This document shows positions 35,149 to 48,219 of a stretch of DNA of 64,000 nucleotides, piece after piece. Numbering within the stretch: position 1 is the first letter of the stretch; every line of letters begins with the position of its first letter. This stretch comes from Gordionus sp. m RMFG-2023 (taxonomy: Eukaryota > Nematomorpha > Gordioida > Chordodea > Parachordodidae), in the NCBI RefSeq assembly GCF_954871325.1, contig NC_088777.1, forward strand, positions 50,631,366-50,695,365. The letters run 5' to 3'. The notes under the pieces are model-generated. The model was not told where the DNA came from. It made no database searches and worked only from the letters and a program-made list of their open reading frames with translations. A program made the position numbers and the translations under genes.

Positions 35149-36399
35149 TTGATAATAAAGGAAAAAGAAATAATGAATAGATGGAAAGAATATTTCAGGA
35201 GCTTCTCAACTTTAATCCCCAATACTACATCTAGATTGAACACTCCCCATTCAAAACCTTGTACAACCTATAACAGAACAAGATATTCACATGTCTCAAG
35301 CATGAAAAACAACAAAGCTAGGGGTCCAGACGATATTTCAATAGAAAGCTCTAAAGCACTAGGAGATGATGGAATACATCTCCTCACAAATCTGTAAAAT
35401 AAAATAATTGGAAATGAAGAGGTTCCCCAAAAATGGAGGCAGAGCTATCTAGTTCCTATCTTCAAAAATAAAGGGGATCCACACAATTGTCAAAATTACA
35501 GGGGCATAATATACGAAAAAATAATAGAAAAAAGATTAAGAGACATAATCGAAATAGGAGAGACTCAGTTTGGCTTTATGCCTGGAAGATCAACAACTGA
35601 TGCTATCCACGCAATTAGGCAATTGAGTAAAAAATACAGGGAAAAGAACAAAAAGCTACACATGGTCTTTCTCGATCTAGAAAAGACCTTTGATAGAATC
35701 TCAAGAAATCCTATCTGGTGGGCGATACGCCACAAAAAGGTTCCCGAAAAATATATAAGAATAATACAGGATATTTATAAGGGCCATACAACAATGGTCC
35801 GTAACTGGAACTTCAGCAGGCTTCACAATAGCCGAAGGAGTTCATCGGTCGGCTCTCAGCCAACTTCTCCTCATTATAATAATGGATGTATTAGCACAAT
35901 CTATACCTCAAACAGTCTAGTGGAATATGATATTATCAAATGATATTGTGATACTTGCTTGATCCAAGGATGAAATGAAAGAAAGATTAATGAGTTGGAT
36001 AAATATCCTAGAAAAGCACGGACTTTAAATAGAGAAAAGACGAAGTATATGGTGATAGGAGGAGATGAAACAGAGAGTAATGATATAAATGAATGGCAGA
36101 TATCGGCTTTTGAAAGCTGCAAATATTTGCTCCATTATACAAACAAACAGCACTGTAGAAAAAGAGATAAAGAGTAAAATTAATTAAGGGTGGTTAAAGT
36201 GAAAATCTTTATCTGGAGTGCTATTAGACAAAAGAATCCCATACAAATTAAAGGGAAAAATTTACAGTTCCATAGTACAACCAACTATATTTTATATAGT
36301 TCGGAAACATGGCCAACCAAAGAATTAGACGGGAGAAGTGTACAAACTATAGAAATGAGAATGCTGAGAATGATTGCTAGGGTAACAAGAAAGAAGTAG
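35149..36399 (+). pseudogene. LINE reverse transcriptase domain and C-terminal tail, broken
   Basis: Recognisable blocks include NNKARGPDDIS (fingers), an unframed QKWRQSYLVPIFKNKGDPHN, GFMPGRSTTDAIHAIRQLSK, and HMVFLDLEKTFDRI (motif A, with its Asp). The expected F/YADD box is replaced by SNDIVILA at about 35935, so a catalytic Asp is lost. The tail reads SSETWPTKELDGRSVQTIEM then RMLRMIARVTRKK, followed outside a continuous frame by a GKRKRGRPK-like stretch at about 36513-36545; both are typical of RTE C-termini. Several stops interrupt 35397-35995. It is the second half of the LINE whose endonuclease precedes it. Confidence 0.8.
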
Positions 36400-36769
36400 T
36401 TTAAAGGTAGTGCCCATTAAGAATAAGTTAATGGTAAACAGATATAGGTGATATGGGCACACAATAAGAAGGCCTATGAACTACATAGGAAATAAGGTTA
36501 AGTGTTTAGAAGTGATGGGCAAACGTAAAAGAGGAAGGCCAAAACTTCAAAGGGACCATAAAGTTGAGCCAATATGAAGAAATATAAATAGATAATAGAG
36601 ATTGTATGAATAACATAAAGTGGAGAGAGATGTTGAAGGAGCCTACCACCAAAAAAGGTAAAAGCTAAAGAGAAAAAATAAATATTATGCCCGATTGCAT
36701 CCCACTATAAATATAACCTTTGCCTTTTTCTTAAAAAATATGAAAAAATCGAGGTTCTCGACAACACTA

Positions 36770-37164
36770 GCTGACATTACTAACCAATGATTTACAAAAA
36801 AGGTATTTATTTGATAGAAAGACTATTAGATATATTCTTTTTTCATCAAAAAAATTTAATAAAATATGAAGAGTAACACTTTAAATTTATAAATATCATA
36901 ATTAATTCAATAAAATCGATTTAGTTGAGTAAGGCAAACTAATACGAGTACAATGAACTCTTATAATAATTAACCAAAGGTAGCCATTTGTCCGCAACTT
37001 TAAAAATGGGAAAAATATAAATTCAAATTAAATAATTTATATATTTTTATAAATTTAAAGAACTAGGAATTAGAGGTAATGATAAATATACTAAATAATA
37101 TGCTAGGCTTATTATAATGCATTAAAGCTGAATATTTTATACCAGAAATGAGAAAAAAATATCA
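36770..37164. other. AT-rich spacer
   Basis: Nothing recognised. Confidence 0.55.
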
Positions 37165-39511
37165 TATATATGGTGAATTCCAAATCAAATCAACCAAGGT
37201 TTCAACCCGACCCCCTTCAATTTTTCTTAAATTTTGTATGCGCGTAGTATATAATATAAATAAAACAAAATGAAATTTTACCTTCCAACGCTGTTTATCC
37301 GCTAAGATATTGCCGTTTAAAGCGCGGAAAAATGGTACATTTTTTACAAAATGCACCTTAAATTTTATTTTGTAGCTTAATAAAAGTTCTTTAAATGACA
37401 AAAATATAAATATGATAGACATTTGATTAATATCGAAAACCGGATGTGTAAAACCGGAAATGGCCATAGAAAAAAAAGGTATTTTTTTCAAAACTTTTTT
37501 TCTGTAGATAGATATCACACTGCTTTATATTTGTACAAAATCCTAGAGTGGGATAAGTATGGGTTTAGGAGTTATCACTCTTTATATGGCTAAAATTGAA
37601 CAAATTTAACATTAATATCATCATATTTTAATTTAATGAATAGTTATGAAATAATGTTATTTAAAAATTATGTGTAAATGATAGGTCCTTACGTTTTTTT
37701 ATCTTTATCAAAATTTTTGAGGAGTGGCTGGAATAATTAGTTTTGCTTAACACTTTAGTTAAATTTTGCCTCAAAGTTACTTGACAAAATAATTTAAACA
37801 TATTTATAACTTTATTTTCCTCAAATCGCATTACATATAATACAATTAAAAATTTATATTTAAAATATATCATATATTATAATCATCCAGAAAGTTTTAA
37901 TAAATTATGACTTTTGTTTTCGTTTAGGGGAATAACAGCTTGGAACTTAGTGTTCCAGAAATTTTTTGCTCTAAAATCAGCTTTCAAGATGACTTTCTAT
38001 GTTCATATATTCGTTACTGCTCAAAAATATATAATTTACCCCAGAGATATTATTTCTTGCATAGTTAAATAAATCTATTGTTGTCAATATGCGATGTTCA
38101 TATGGACGTTGCAAGCTTGCTCGAGCTGCTAACCGTTTAGTAACGGCCCCCAAATGTCGCATGGATTTTTACCTTGTGTGGTTTCAAAAAATGTCACTCA
38201 GCCTTTATCCCAAAATCATTTTCATGATTGTAGAAATTAATTAAATCTATTTTTATATTGGTTATTGCTCCATCAGAAAAATAATAAATTTTAGCCACTC
38301 TATTAAATCTTTCCTTCAAGAATACGATCAATTTTTAAAATAAATAATATGCACATGCGTTGTGCTTCTAAAAAATCTGATATAACCCTTAAATTTACAT
38401 GTTTTATTATGTTGTTCTCACGGTAATATATTATAAAAGAGTTGCTAGTGGCTTGATTATTGATCTGATTAAATCCTTGTGCATGGTTCTGCACTACAAT
38501 TGCACAGTTTTCTGAAAAGTCTGTAATAACTAAGAATTCGCCAACATTTAAATTGAATTTTAAAAAGTTTCGAATTAATAATTATCGTGAAGCTTTAATA
38601 AATGAGAAATTAAATTGTCTAATTATTCAATTGAATAATCTTCAAATTCATCAGCGGATTTTGTTAGTGTTTTGAGGGTAGTTAGATCAACTGCTATCCA
38701 TTGTTTGAATGTTTTTTAATCTATAGAATTTTCGTCAAATAATATATTAAGTCTTTCTTTTAATTTTGAATATATGGGGGAAAATTTATTGTTGAATTTC
38801 AATTTTAGATTATTTTATGCTAAAAAAATATTTAAAATTATTTTGTCAAGTAATTTTAATTTCGAGATAAAATTTAACTAAAGGTTTAAACAGCTCACTA
38901 TCCCAAATACTTCTCAAATTTTTTTTATAAAGATAAAAAAAAGTAAAGGCCTATCATTAGGACATAATTTTTAAATTAACATTATTTCATAACTATTCAT
39001 TAAATTAAAAATGATGATATTAATGTTAAATTTGTTCAATTTTAGCCATATAAAGAGTATTAACTCCTAAATTCATGTTGATCCCAGTCTAGGATTTTGT
39101 ACAAATATAAAGCAGTGTGAAATCTATCTACAGAAAAAAAAATTTGAAAAAAAATACTTTTTTTTATGGCCATTTTTGGTTTTACACATCCGGTTTTTGA
39201 TATTAATAAAATGTCCATTGTCATTTTAAAGAACTTTTATTAAGCTACAAAATAAAATTTAAATTAATTTTCTAACATAATTATTTCTCGAGATATTTGA
39301 AAATAAATGAGGTGCATTTTGTCAAAAATGTACCATTTTCCCGCGCTTTAAACGGCCATATCTTAGGGGTAAACAGTGTTGGAAGGTAAAATTTCATTTT
39401 TTTCTTAGTTATAGTATATACTACCAGTATACAAAATTTAAGAAAAATTGAAGGGGGTCGGGTTGAAAATCGTTTTTTTTTGTTGATTTGATATGGAATT
39501 CACCATATATA
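37165..39511 (-). mobile_element. long-inverted-repeat DNA transposon with QGF-N-NQA transposase, copy 1
   Basis: The ends are TATATATGGTGAATTCC and its inverse. The inverted repeat continues inward for about 650-700 bp (to about 37810, and from about 38830), including CAACCCGACCCCCTTCAATT and CCGTTTAAAGCGCGG blocks. The centre encodes a decayed transposase on the minus strand. No clear target duplication stands out in the AT-rich flanks. The superfamily is not known to me; similar proteins occur as uncharacterised multi-copy proteins in invertebrate genomes. Confidence 0.7.
37977..38595 (-). pseudogene. transposase remnant of the QGFHW family
   Basis: The minus strand from about 38595 reads FLVITDFSENCAIVVQNHAQ, continues GFNQINNQATSNSFIIYYRE and VISDFLEAQRMC. 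After an interruption it gives GAVTKRLAARASLQRP and LFNYARNNISGVNYIF, and the frame closes at 37977. I recall the pattern DF-EN-x-Q-x-QG-HW-NNQAT-HPF-YY followed by SD-L from multi-copy invertebrate proteins; the paired Asp residues (DFSEN and ISDFL) are compatible with a DDE-type nuclease, but that is inference. In this copy the usual HW is NQ. At least one frame break separates the two halves and the N-terminus is not recognised. It lies between the two arms. Confidence 0.55.
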
Positions 39512-42500
39512 TTATATTAAATAGATGAGAAATTATAGCATGTATTTTGATGTAGATTGAAAAATAACATTACACTTATATGATAGGAATAAATAGAATA
39601 GATGTATAATAAAAATAATTATAAATTAATCAAATCCAAAAATCAAATATTTTAGAAAATATTATAATATATAATTTATTAATATTTCTTTATCTAGGCA
39701 GAAAAATGAGTAAATATTTTCTATTACAACTTTCTCATTTATCAAAACGAAAAACGGAATAATTAAGTTTAAGCTTCCGGTCTTACGTTAAAGGTTATTA
39801 TTAAAATAAGCAAGAATGCAAATTTTTAAAAAATATTTATACCAGGGTTAAGTCGGTCAATTGACTTGTTAAATATGGTCAAATACTCAAAAATATTATT
39901 GGTGGAATATAGATTTAATGAAATAATATGTATATAAAAGCATGTTTTTTAAAAATATTTTTGTATCAATAAGGATCGATTTAGTTTTAAATTTTATATT
40001 AAAATCAGATTTTTATAGTAAAATTTACGAATTTAATCTTATAAAAAAAAAAATTTTCTCTTTACAAATTTGATTGGATTCAATATATAAATAAATAATA
40101 ATTTTACTAAAGCATGGTTTGAGAACATTTACAATTGCCAATTAATATTACATTATATACAACTATCCAAACAACATGGGCATTGTCAATAAAATGTAAG
40201 GAGCAAATACAAATATGCAATAAGAATCTGAAAGCAGTTGAAGAAGTTGGATATTTGTCCGAAAGAAGTTACCAAATGGAAAAATTTTGTACGAAAAATA
40301 AACTAATTTTTAACATTTAGCGATCTTATTGTTATAAACGTGATGGGATTAATGTACTTTGGGCCACGTAAAAAAAAACAGATGCTTAATTGGAAAAACA
40401 CATAATTCAATTATGTCACCATTTTTTAATTTCTCCACTGTTTAAGGATAATAAAAAAAAACGATCCAAATACATGGGCTCACATGGCTGAATATTTATT
40501 GGATGTAAAAAATAAAGGGAGCATCTTATCAATATTGAGTTTGACAATGTATATGATATAATACAAGATTTATGCATTTTACAAGGTGATTGATATCATA
40601 AATTTTAGAAAGGGGGAGGTATATTTAATATGCAAAATATGTAGAAATCGGTAATTTTCATAAAAAACAATCACTGTTGATTTAAAAATTCTATAACCAA
40701 ATTTCTTTATAACAGCGTTTTCTAATATTAATATTTAAGGTTCAAATTACATATAAATCAATTAGGTTATGATAAACCCAGAAATGTGTACTTTATTTTA
40801 TGCCAAACCCACAGAGTTAGTGAGAATTCGAGGAAATACAGCATATTTTATAAACTTCACTGTGATTTCGCGTTAACTATGAATACAGGGAGTGTGAATA
40901 AATAAACATATAGCAAACATTTTAGTTGTTTATCAATTCTATTAGACGGACCTCAAAAATTAATATCCGGATTCGGTGTGGGTTTTTGCTCTAATTTTTT
41001 GAGCTGCGTTCAAATTTTCTCTTTAAATTTAGCGTTATTTCGCCGTGAATTATATAAAAATATAGTTATGATTTTGTGCCGGTCCTGCTTTTTAATTTCT
41101 AACAAGTCCAATTGTAACTCGCCTATATAATTCTCTTCTCAATATTATTTTCAAAACAATATAAATAAAATATTTATTGCGGAAGCAATAACCACCATAT
41201 CTCCCCAACTTTAAATTTGTTAGCCCTGAAAGGCCGACGTGTAATTAAAGCCATTCCCAGTCAAAACCATTAAGAATATCTATAAATTTACGCAGGATGC
41301 AAAATATTTTTATCCTATACTTTTCATATTGTAATGCCCATATGGAAGAAAATAGAATCTGCCCACTCTATTTCAAATATTAAAAGACAAACACCCCAAA
41401 TCATAACATCACGAATTCATAGTTTTAGACCAAATTTTTTGTTCCTTAGAGCTCACAGAATTCTTAAAAAAAGATCTTAAAAATACATATTATTTAATTC
41501 TAGGAATGTAAGGATGCAAAAAAATAAATAAAATAACGGTAATTTTTCAAATACAGAAAGCAAGAAAAAAACAGGAAAAAAAATTTAATGAAATTTTTAA
41601 ATATTTAAAAATTAAGCCGTCTTTGATAAATAGATCATATACCTAAATATTATACATGGTTATTAATCATAATATATCTACTTTATATGAACTGAAATAG
41701 TTTATCGCTTTAAAATCCATTCTTACATAATTTATCTTCTCCTAGCTCCTGAAGGTAATTTTAAATTAAAAAATTTATATTCAAAATAAGGTTGACAATT
41801 ATATTACACCTAATTTTTTTTGATTGAATAAAACTGGGAAAACAGGCTTATAGATTTTGGTTTAGAAATGGAAATTTTCTTTCCAGACAAGCATTTTTCT
41901 ATTTTCATTTAATTATATATCTTTTATTATGCCATGATGTTTAAAAGGTTTAAATTGGAGATCTGCAAATGTAGACCTGGTTCTTCTCGGTTAAAGCTGG
42001 GTCAGGATTAACATATATAAAAATAAATAGGTCTGATTTGCGTCGGCGAACTAAAATTTTTAAATAAAATCGATATATTTAAAATTTTATTCGAGAAACA
42101 GCATCAATATTTTTTATTTGTTTGTTGAATTGATAAAAACTCTATTGAGTTCAGTGTAAAAAATGTAAAACTATAATCAAATATATAAACTATTTGACAT
42201 TTATGGGATAGACAAATAATTTTTATTTCTTCAAGCTTTACGGGACTAATTAAAAAAAAATTTTAAATAAGGCGAGGCCGGACAGATTTTTTAAGAAAAT
42301 TTTTAACAAGGGGCTTCTTAAAAAATTGGCTAGATGCAAATCTCCAGTATAAATAAATTTGCAATTTTTACTACCACTCATATTAGGGATAGCTATTGTC
42401 TGTCTTGCAATATTAAAAATAAAACATATTTGTTTTAAGTTTAAAAAATTGCGATATTTAAGTGTCTATACATTATCCTGCAATAGGCTAATAACCCACC

Positions 42501-45500
42501 TTTAAGCCTTTTAGACTATTTCACAGTTTCTTACCACTTGAGGACCCGGTTACAATTTTCTTAAACCATATCCCCCCAAAACCTTGATTATCTGCTTTTT
42601 GCAGATGAGTCAAAATTTGCTAATGAATACGGCAAAACTGTGAAATTTTTTTACCTTCATTGTAAAACCAGCATTGCTAATAAGGGTAGGCATTGCCTCC
42701 ATTGCCGCTTATATCGAGGTTATTTCCTACCGTAACCACATAATTTTGCGTTCACTTAAATTAGCAGTCATGCATCTAGATTTGAACTTATCGTCATATT
42801 TAAAATTGATTAAATTGTCCTGATGGGATGGCCTTAATTCCTTGGTCAAGGGTTTTGTTACTGATTTGGAACTTCACCTCAGCATTTCTATGCTCTTGCC
42901 CTTCTGAAACCTGGAAAACCTTCAAATACATTCCATAGATCTTTCTTATTCATTCTAACCTATTGCCTATTCTATTCTTACCACTTTCGACATCTAAATA
43001 CATTGCTTTTTTAAAAAAAAATATTGTAGGACAGATTAGCAAAAAGAAAGATCAGACTACGAAATTTCTTTTCTTACCATAAAGGCTTGCTATCGTGATT
43101 ATTCTTTCTAACTATCTAAGTCTTATTTCTTCCATCAAATAATCTTTATGTCTCCTTTCTTACCCTGTCCTTCTTAGTTTTTGTTTACTATTTTTTTAAT
43201 AATCTTAAGATTTTTATCCTTTTATTCTTCTTTATTATATTTTTATATCGTTTTTATTAATTTTATCTTAGAAAATAATAGTTATATGCCTTTTCCATTT
43301 TATAATATGATATATAAGTTATATTTACCCGAATAAAGAAATAATTGAAAGGAATTTTATTTTTGTATAATTTATAGAAGTAAAATGAAATAGGGAGATA
43401 AATAAATTTATCACACGAACCTTATAGGTTTTAAAATTCTAAAATTTTTTGTATCAATTTATAGTTTAATATAGAATAAAAATATATAATATTTATAAAG
43501 ATATGTCATAGGGAGTTGACAGCAAATTCATTAATTTTACTAATCACGTCGTCATCTCTTTTTTTTTGCTATAATATCCTAAAATACTTAGATAGGATCA
43601 CAATAAGATAGCTAAAGCATAACGAGAGAAGGTTTGCTATATAACAATATTATTTGGAGAGTTATAAAGTTTTTGTTGAGGCTCTTCTTCCTCATTGGGT
43701 CTAAAGATTTAAATCAAACTTGTTATGCATGAAAGAAGTTATGTATATTTTATAAAATTTGTTAGTGGTTGAAGATGTAGGGTGGGGATTAATATTAAAT
43801 ATAAAAGTTAGAAATTTATGTGAGACCTGATACTATAGGGGTGGGGGATGTATTTTCAACTTTTTATAAAATAAATTTTTTTTGATTTTTTAATCAAATT
43901 CAAAACTACAATGACATCATTTGTTAAATATATTATTTGAACTTGGATAATTTACATCTATTTATTATAAATAAATATGTAATATATATAGAAGATTTAT
44001 TTTATTAGAAAAAGAAATGACAGCCGCCTTAATTAGTAAAATAAATTGCTGTTTTAAAAAAAAATTTATTCAAATGAAAAATGATAAAATAAAAAATGGG
44101 GATAATATAAAAATTTGCATGAAATTTAATACCTACACATATTTATATATTTTTAATAAAAAAACAAATTCAAGTTATACATGCTTTGGATATAGGTAAA
44201 TAATTATAGATATTGATTTAGTGGTTTGACCAAAATATGGGATAGGAGTTCTATAACCATCTTTTGACTGGCATTTACCGGCACCAACTATTTGTTTAAA
44301 ATATTTATTCTTTTCCATTATTTATTTATTTGCTCTTTTAAAATTGCTTATCTATAACTATATAACCAATGATGGCCATCAAGTTATTCTAGGAAATTCA
44401 ATATTATTTAACATATTTTTTTTACTGTTTATAAATGTTTATTTTTATAAGGTAAATTAGCCAATATAAATAAAATAAGTTACTGCCAAAAAAATTTTAT
44501 ATGAATAATTATCCTATTGGTAAATAAAGAAATGCTATCATCGAAATAAACTAAAATTATAAAAATACCATCATGCATGGAGGGATAATATAGAAATGCT
44601 ACTTATTCATTCCTCATTTTGTCAAATATAAAATAATGGGCGATATGTTTCAGTCAAACATTTGTCATTCTAAAAAATTCCAATTAATCTGTAGCCTTAA
44701 TTAATAAATAAAATTTCAATTCGTTTAGTAGATGTTTTAATAAAAATATTTTTTAGAGAAAAATATAAAAAAAGTACCAAAATTGACATCATGCCTTAAC
44801 AGAAAATATTAAAAACAACAAATTATGTGTCTATTTTTTAGCAAGAATTGGGAGATAATATTAATTACCTATTTTTAAATTAAAAGAAATTTTTTTAAAT
44901 TATTTGGTAAGGATATTATATAAGCAGATTAGAAATCATTGAGAAATGTTAAAATGTTTGACAAGGTATTACTTGTTATTTATTGACTTTTGGAATGTTC
45001 TTTAATTATTTTTGCAATTTTTTTGATAGTTTAATATTTAATTGGTTGGTCATCTTAGTCTATTCCCAAGCAAAATATTTTTTAAAGTGGTTTTTGAGGC
45101 ATAGTCCCAGTTATCATTTTTTATTTTCAAACATAAGTAAAATGATAATTATTGTTTTTTTTAAACTTAATTTTTATTTTTATCTTTTTTAAATTATATA
45201 AAAAATAAATATATATAATATTATTAAAATAAAATATAAAAACTATATTAAATTTAAAAACATGTAAGGCGCGGAAAAAAATCAGTGAATTATATAAACT
45301 AGTAGGAGATTTTTATTAATATTTTTACGATAGATGTCATGCCAGATCCCTCACATTATTAGAAAGCATATAATTATAAAAGTTTCACCATTGGCTTTGC
45401 TATGTATAGCCCACTAATCATCTATCACATATTTACATGCGTTTCTGTTTAATTAATTTTTGCTGTTCTTTCATCGATATGGTCCAAGCTCCTTTTTAGC

Positions 45501-46420
45501 GTCAAGGGAGCAATAGAGGTTAAAAGTATCTCAAGCACAGGATGTGCAATCAGGGAGTGTCAGTCATTGTAAGTACAAAGCTGAGTTGATTGCACTTTAA
45601 AAAATTAAAATTTTGCAAAATATCATGATGTGGATTATATATAATATAATTTTTATCATGGTGGTTATTATTACCAGTACAATGCATTGTTTTGCCAATA
45701 TCTTAATTAAAGGCTTCAGTAAATATTTCAAGAAATTAAACTCCATAAAATTTATCCTATATTCTATATTATAATGAGGGCAATATTTCAACATGATTAA
45801 AAACTCTAACAATTAAATCAAACGGCAAATTAAAAAACGGCAACCCCGCTTTCACTTCCTCTAATAAACCATTAATCCTTTAATTTCAAATTTATGGACA
45901 TTCTCTTATAATTTACACCAAGCTAGTCTAGAGCCCAAAAGCATGCATTCTTGGAAAAGATATACCTTAATTGCTCACAAACTTCCAACTATTTCTAGAA
46001 TACTTAAAAGAGCTCGTGTATAACTCATTAGTTTTATCACCGTAGACTTATCAAAATCAGATGATTGAAAATTTATTACATTTATGGATAATTTTTTTAT
46101 CGTTTAGTTATAAAATTCTAGAGAATAAAAAATCTTTAAAAACCAATTACAATTAAAATAGAATCTTATACAATTTCCTCAGTTGTCTATCATGCTTTTA
46201 AAATATCAATATTATTTATTAGCCAAAAAATAGATGTCAGTCCTATTAAAGTCACCTGCAAACTCTAATGGAAAGTTAAATTTCAATGTTGATAATATAT
46301 TTCAAGAAGGTTTTTACTAAAGACTTCATATTTTATATTAAACATCCAATATTGTATAAATTTTGGAGATTGCCCATAATAAAATCTTTGCTATTTAGTC
46401 AAAATAAATCTTGGTTTACT
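39512..46420. other. AT-rich intergenic DNA, no gene supported
   Basis: About 6.9 kb. Several patches are less AT-rich (41170-41430, 42460-43000, 45400-45590), but none gives a protein I can name and no transposon ends were found. The patch at 42460-43000 has many C-rich runs on the plus strand and could be a worn retroelement or an unrecognised gene fragment. Frames of about 60-70 codons at 40135, 44017, 44983 and 45597 have no recognisable features and are at the chance level for this composition. Confidence 0.5.
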
Positions 46421-46525
46421 TGACAGAATTTAGAGTTTTTTTTAGATGAAGAGTTAAGAATTGTAGTAGGCCTTCGCCTAGATTGCGATATTACATCACT
46501 AAACTCGCTGGGAAAAAGATATTAA
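46421..46525 (+). pseudogene. short retroelement-associated C-terminal fragment
   Basis: The plus strand reads NLEFFLDEELRIVVGLRLDC then DITSLNSLGK before a stop. DEELRIAVGLRLG with following CDI is a segment I associate with the C-terminal part of a retroelement polyprotein common in invertebrates. Only some 35 codons match and the downstream cysteine/histidine segment is not recognisable. Family membership is from memory of the motif and is uncertain. Confidence 0.35.
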
Positions 46526-47508
46526 CCTGGCCGGGCCTAATAATTTTGCTATTTGTAGACCTCTAATCGAACCAACAATTCTTTTAATGGCGGGAGATTC
46601 TTTATGGTCTTCTAGGCTTCCTTCCAAATAAAATATAAATCATATCGACAATGAGAACCTCAAATTATTATATACACACTATTTATTTCTAATAATTGGA
46701 TATTATCCTAAATTTGAATGCTTTTTAAAATGAATATGACAAAAATTAAAAATCCTGTCAAACGATCTTATCATAAATTTTACCTAAAATCAATTAATTT
46801 GAATTGAATTAACTCCATATAGATTCTTTCTATTTCGAGACATTTTAAAAACACCTATTTTTATATGATTAATTTTTTGTTACAATATAATAATTTATAT
46901 TAAATTTTAATTGTAAAAAAATTTATTTGGTATAGAATAATAAATACATACACATTAAACTATAATATAACTTATATATTTTATATAAACTAGTCAAGAA
47001 GCTAAAATATATAAGTAATTGCCATAATTATTTTAAAATGTTATTCAATAAAACTCATTATCATCTAAGAGTATTTAGAGGCTTAAAATAAATACAATTT
47101 CCTTTTTTCTATGTTTATATTGAATGAAATAAAAATATTTATACTTCTTAGAATATTAGAGTGTTATTTTACAGCTTTAGTCGTTATAGATAGTTTTTTT
47201 TAAACCTATGGCAAATATTATATTAACGCAAAATATGTCACTTAATTAAACCTAAATTAAAATATTTTAAAGTAGTGTATATCTCCATTTCCTATGACCA
47301 TATTATGTTCAAGAATTCTTTAACAAATTAGCGAAAATTTGATTTTTACGCTTATATTATCTAAATCAAATATAAATATCAATGGTATAGCACTTATTTC
47401 TTCTTTATAACTATTTTTCGAAATTATAGTTGAATTGCAAATTATGCATAATATTTACTCAATGTTTTAGAGAAGTTTTTATTTGTATTATTAAATACAA
47501 CATTATAG
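46526..47508. other. AT-rich spacer
   Basis: Nothing recognised. Confidence 0.55.
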
Positions 47509-48046
47509 CAGTGGCGTCGCTAGAGAGAGGGGGCGCGCAGGGGCTCGAGGCCCCTGAAAAATTTGATAGCCCCCTGAGGCAAATTTTTTATTTTACTGAC
47601 TCCTTAATATCTCCTTGAACTAAAAATAAATTTTTTTGATAGCCCCCTGAATGATTTCTTTTATAATTCCATTAAGTAATATATAGATTTAATTTTATTA
47701 TTTAGAAATTAATAAGACTATTTAAATTTTTATTAAATGAATACTATTTTAATTATTGCATTAGATTAATACATATAAATTATATTTTCACTGTGTCAGA
47801 TTGCAATCAAATTCTGTATTAAAATATAATATCAAACACACTAAGTATTAATTTAGCTAACAGAAGTTTAATTTACTTTTATTATTTAAATTACTATATA
47901 ACGTTAGTTAAATAAATATAATCATATTATTTGAAAATTAACAAATTAGCGGGCCGAAGTCTCGTAAATTGGGGGTAGGGCGAAGCCCCTCATAAAATTT
48001 TTTTTAGTTGAGCCCCCTGAGATAGTAAAAGCTAGCGACGCCCCTG
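47509..48046. mobile_element. 538-bp miniature element with CAGTGGCGTCGCTAG ends
   Basis: The left end is CAGTGGCGTCGCTAG and the inverted right end is CAGGGGCGTCGCTAG, 14 of 15 matching. The flanks are CATTATAG (left) and ATTATAAG (right), which would be an 8-bp duplication with a small change. The ends are GC-rich (GGGGGCGCGCAGGGGCTCGA; GGGCGAAGCCCC near the right) while the middle is AT-rich. Such ends are known from hAT- and P-like miniature elements; no transposase is encoded. Confidence 0.65.
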
Positions 48047-48219
48047 ATTATAAGATAACTACTTTTATGACAATTATTTATGAATTGTATGATTTTCCTA
48101 ATTATCCATTTATATAAATAGAAAACCTTGGCTCGAAAATGAGTATTTATTTTATTACATTCGATTTTATCAAATATATGGGAGAAAAATAGGGCTGGAA
48201 ACAACATTATACAATATCA

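Larger units (their letters stand above)
33699..36735 (+). mobile_element. RTE-type LINE, nearly full length, decayed
   Basis: In order: a tRNA-like leader, an apurinic-type endonuclease region (33862-34712), a linker, a reverse transcriptase region (about 35149-36180) and the characteristic C-terminal tail region (36190-36660) ending near TAAAAAATATGAAAAA. About 3.0 kb, close to the usual RTE length. The coding sequence is split over all three forward frames with at least five frame changes plus stops, and the RT active-site box is lost, so the copy is dead. No target duplication could be defined. Confidence 0.85.

Noticed and set aside
41170-41430. Possible integrase tail on the minus strand (RRPFRANKFKVGEIWW-like)
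   Set aside because: Only a loose resemblance over about 20 codons, with no neighbouring pol domains.
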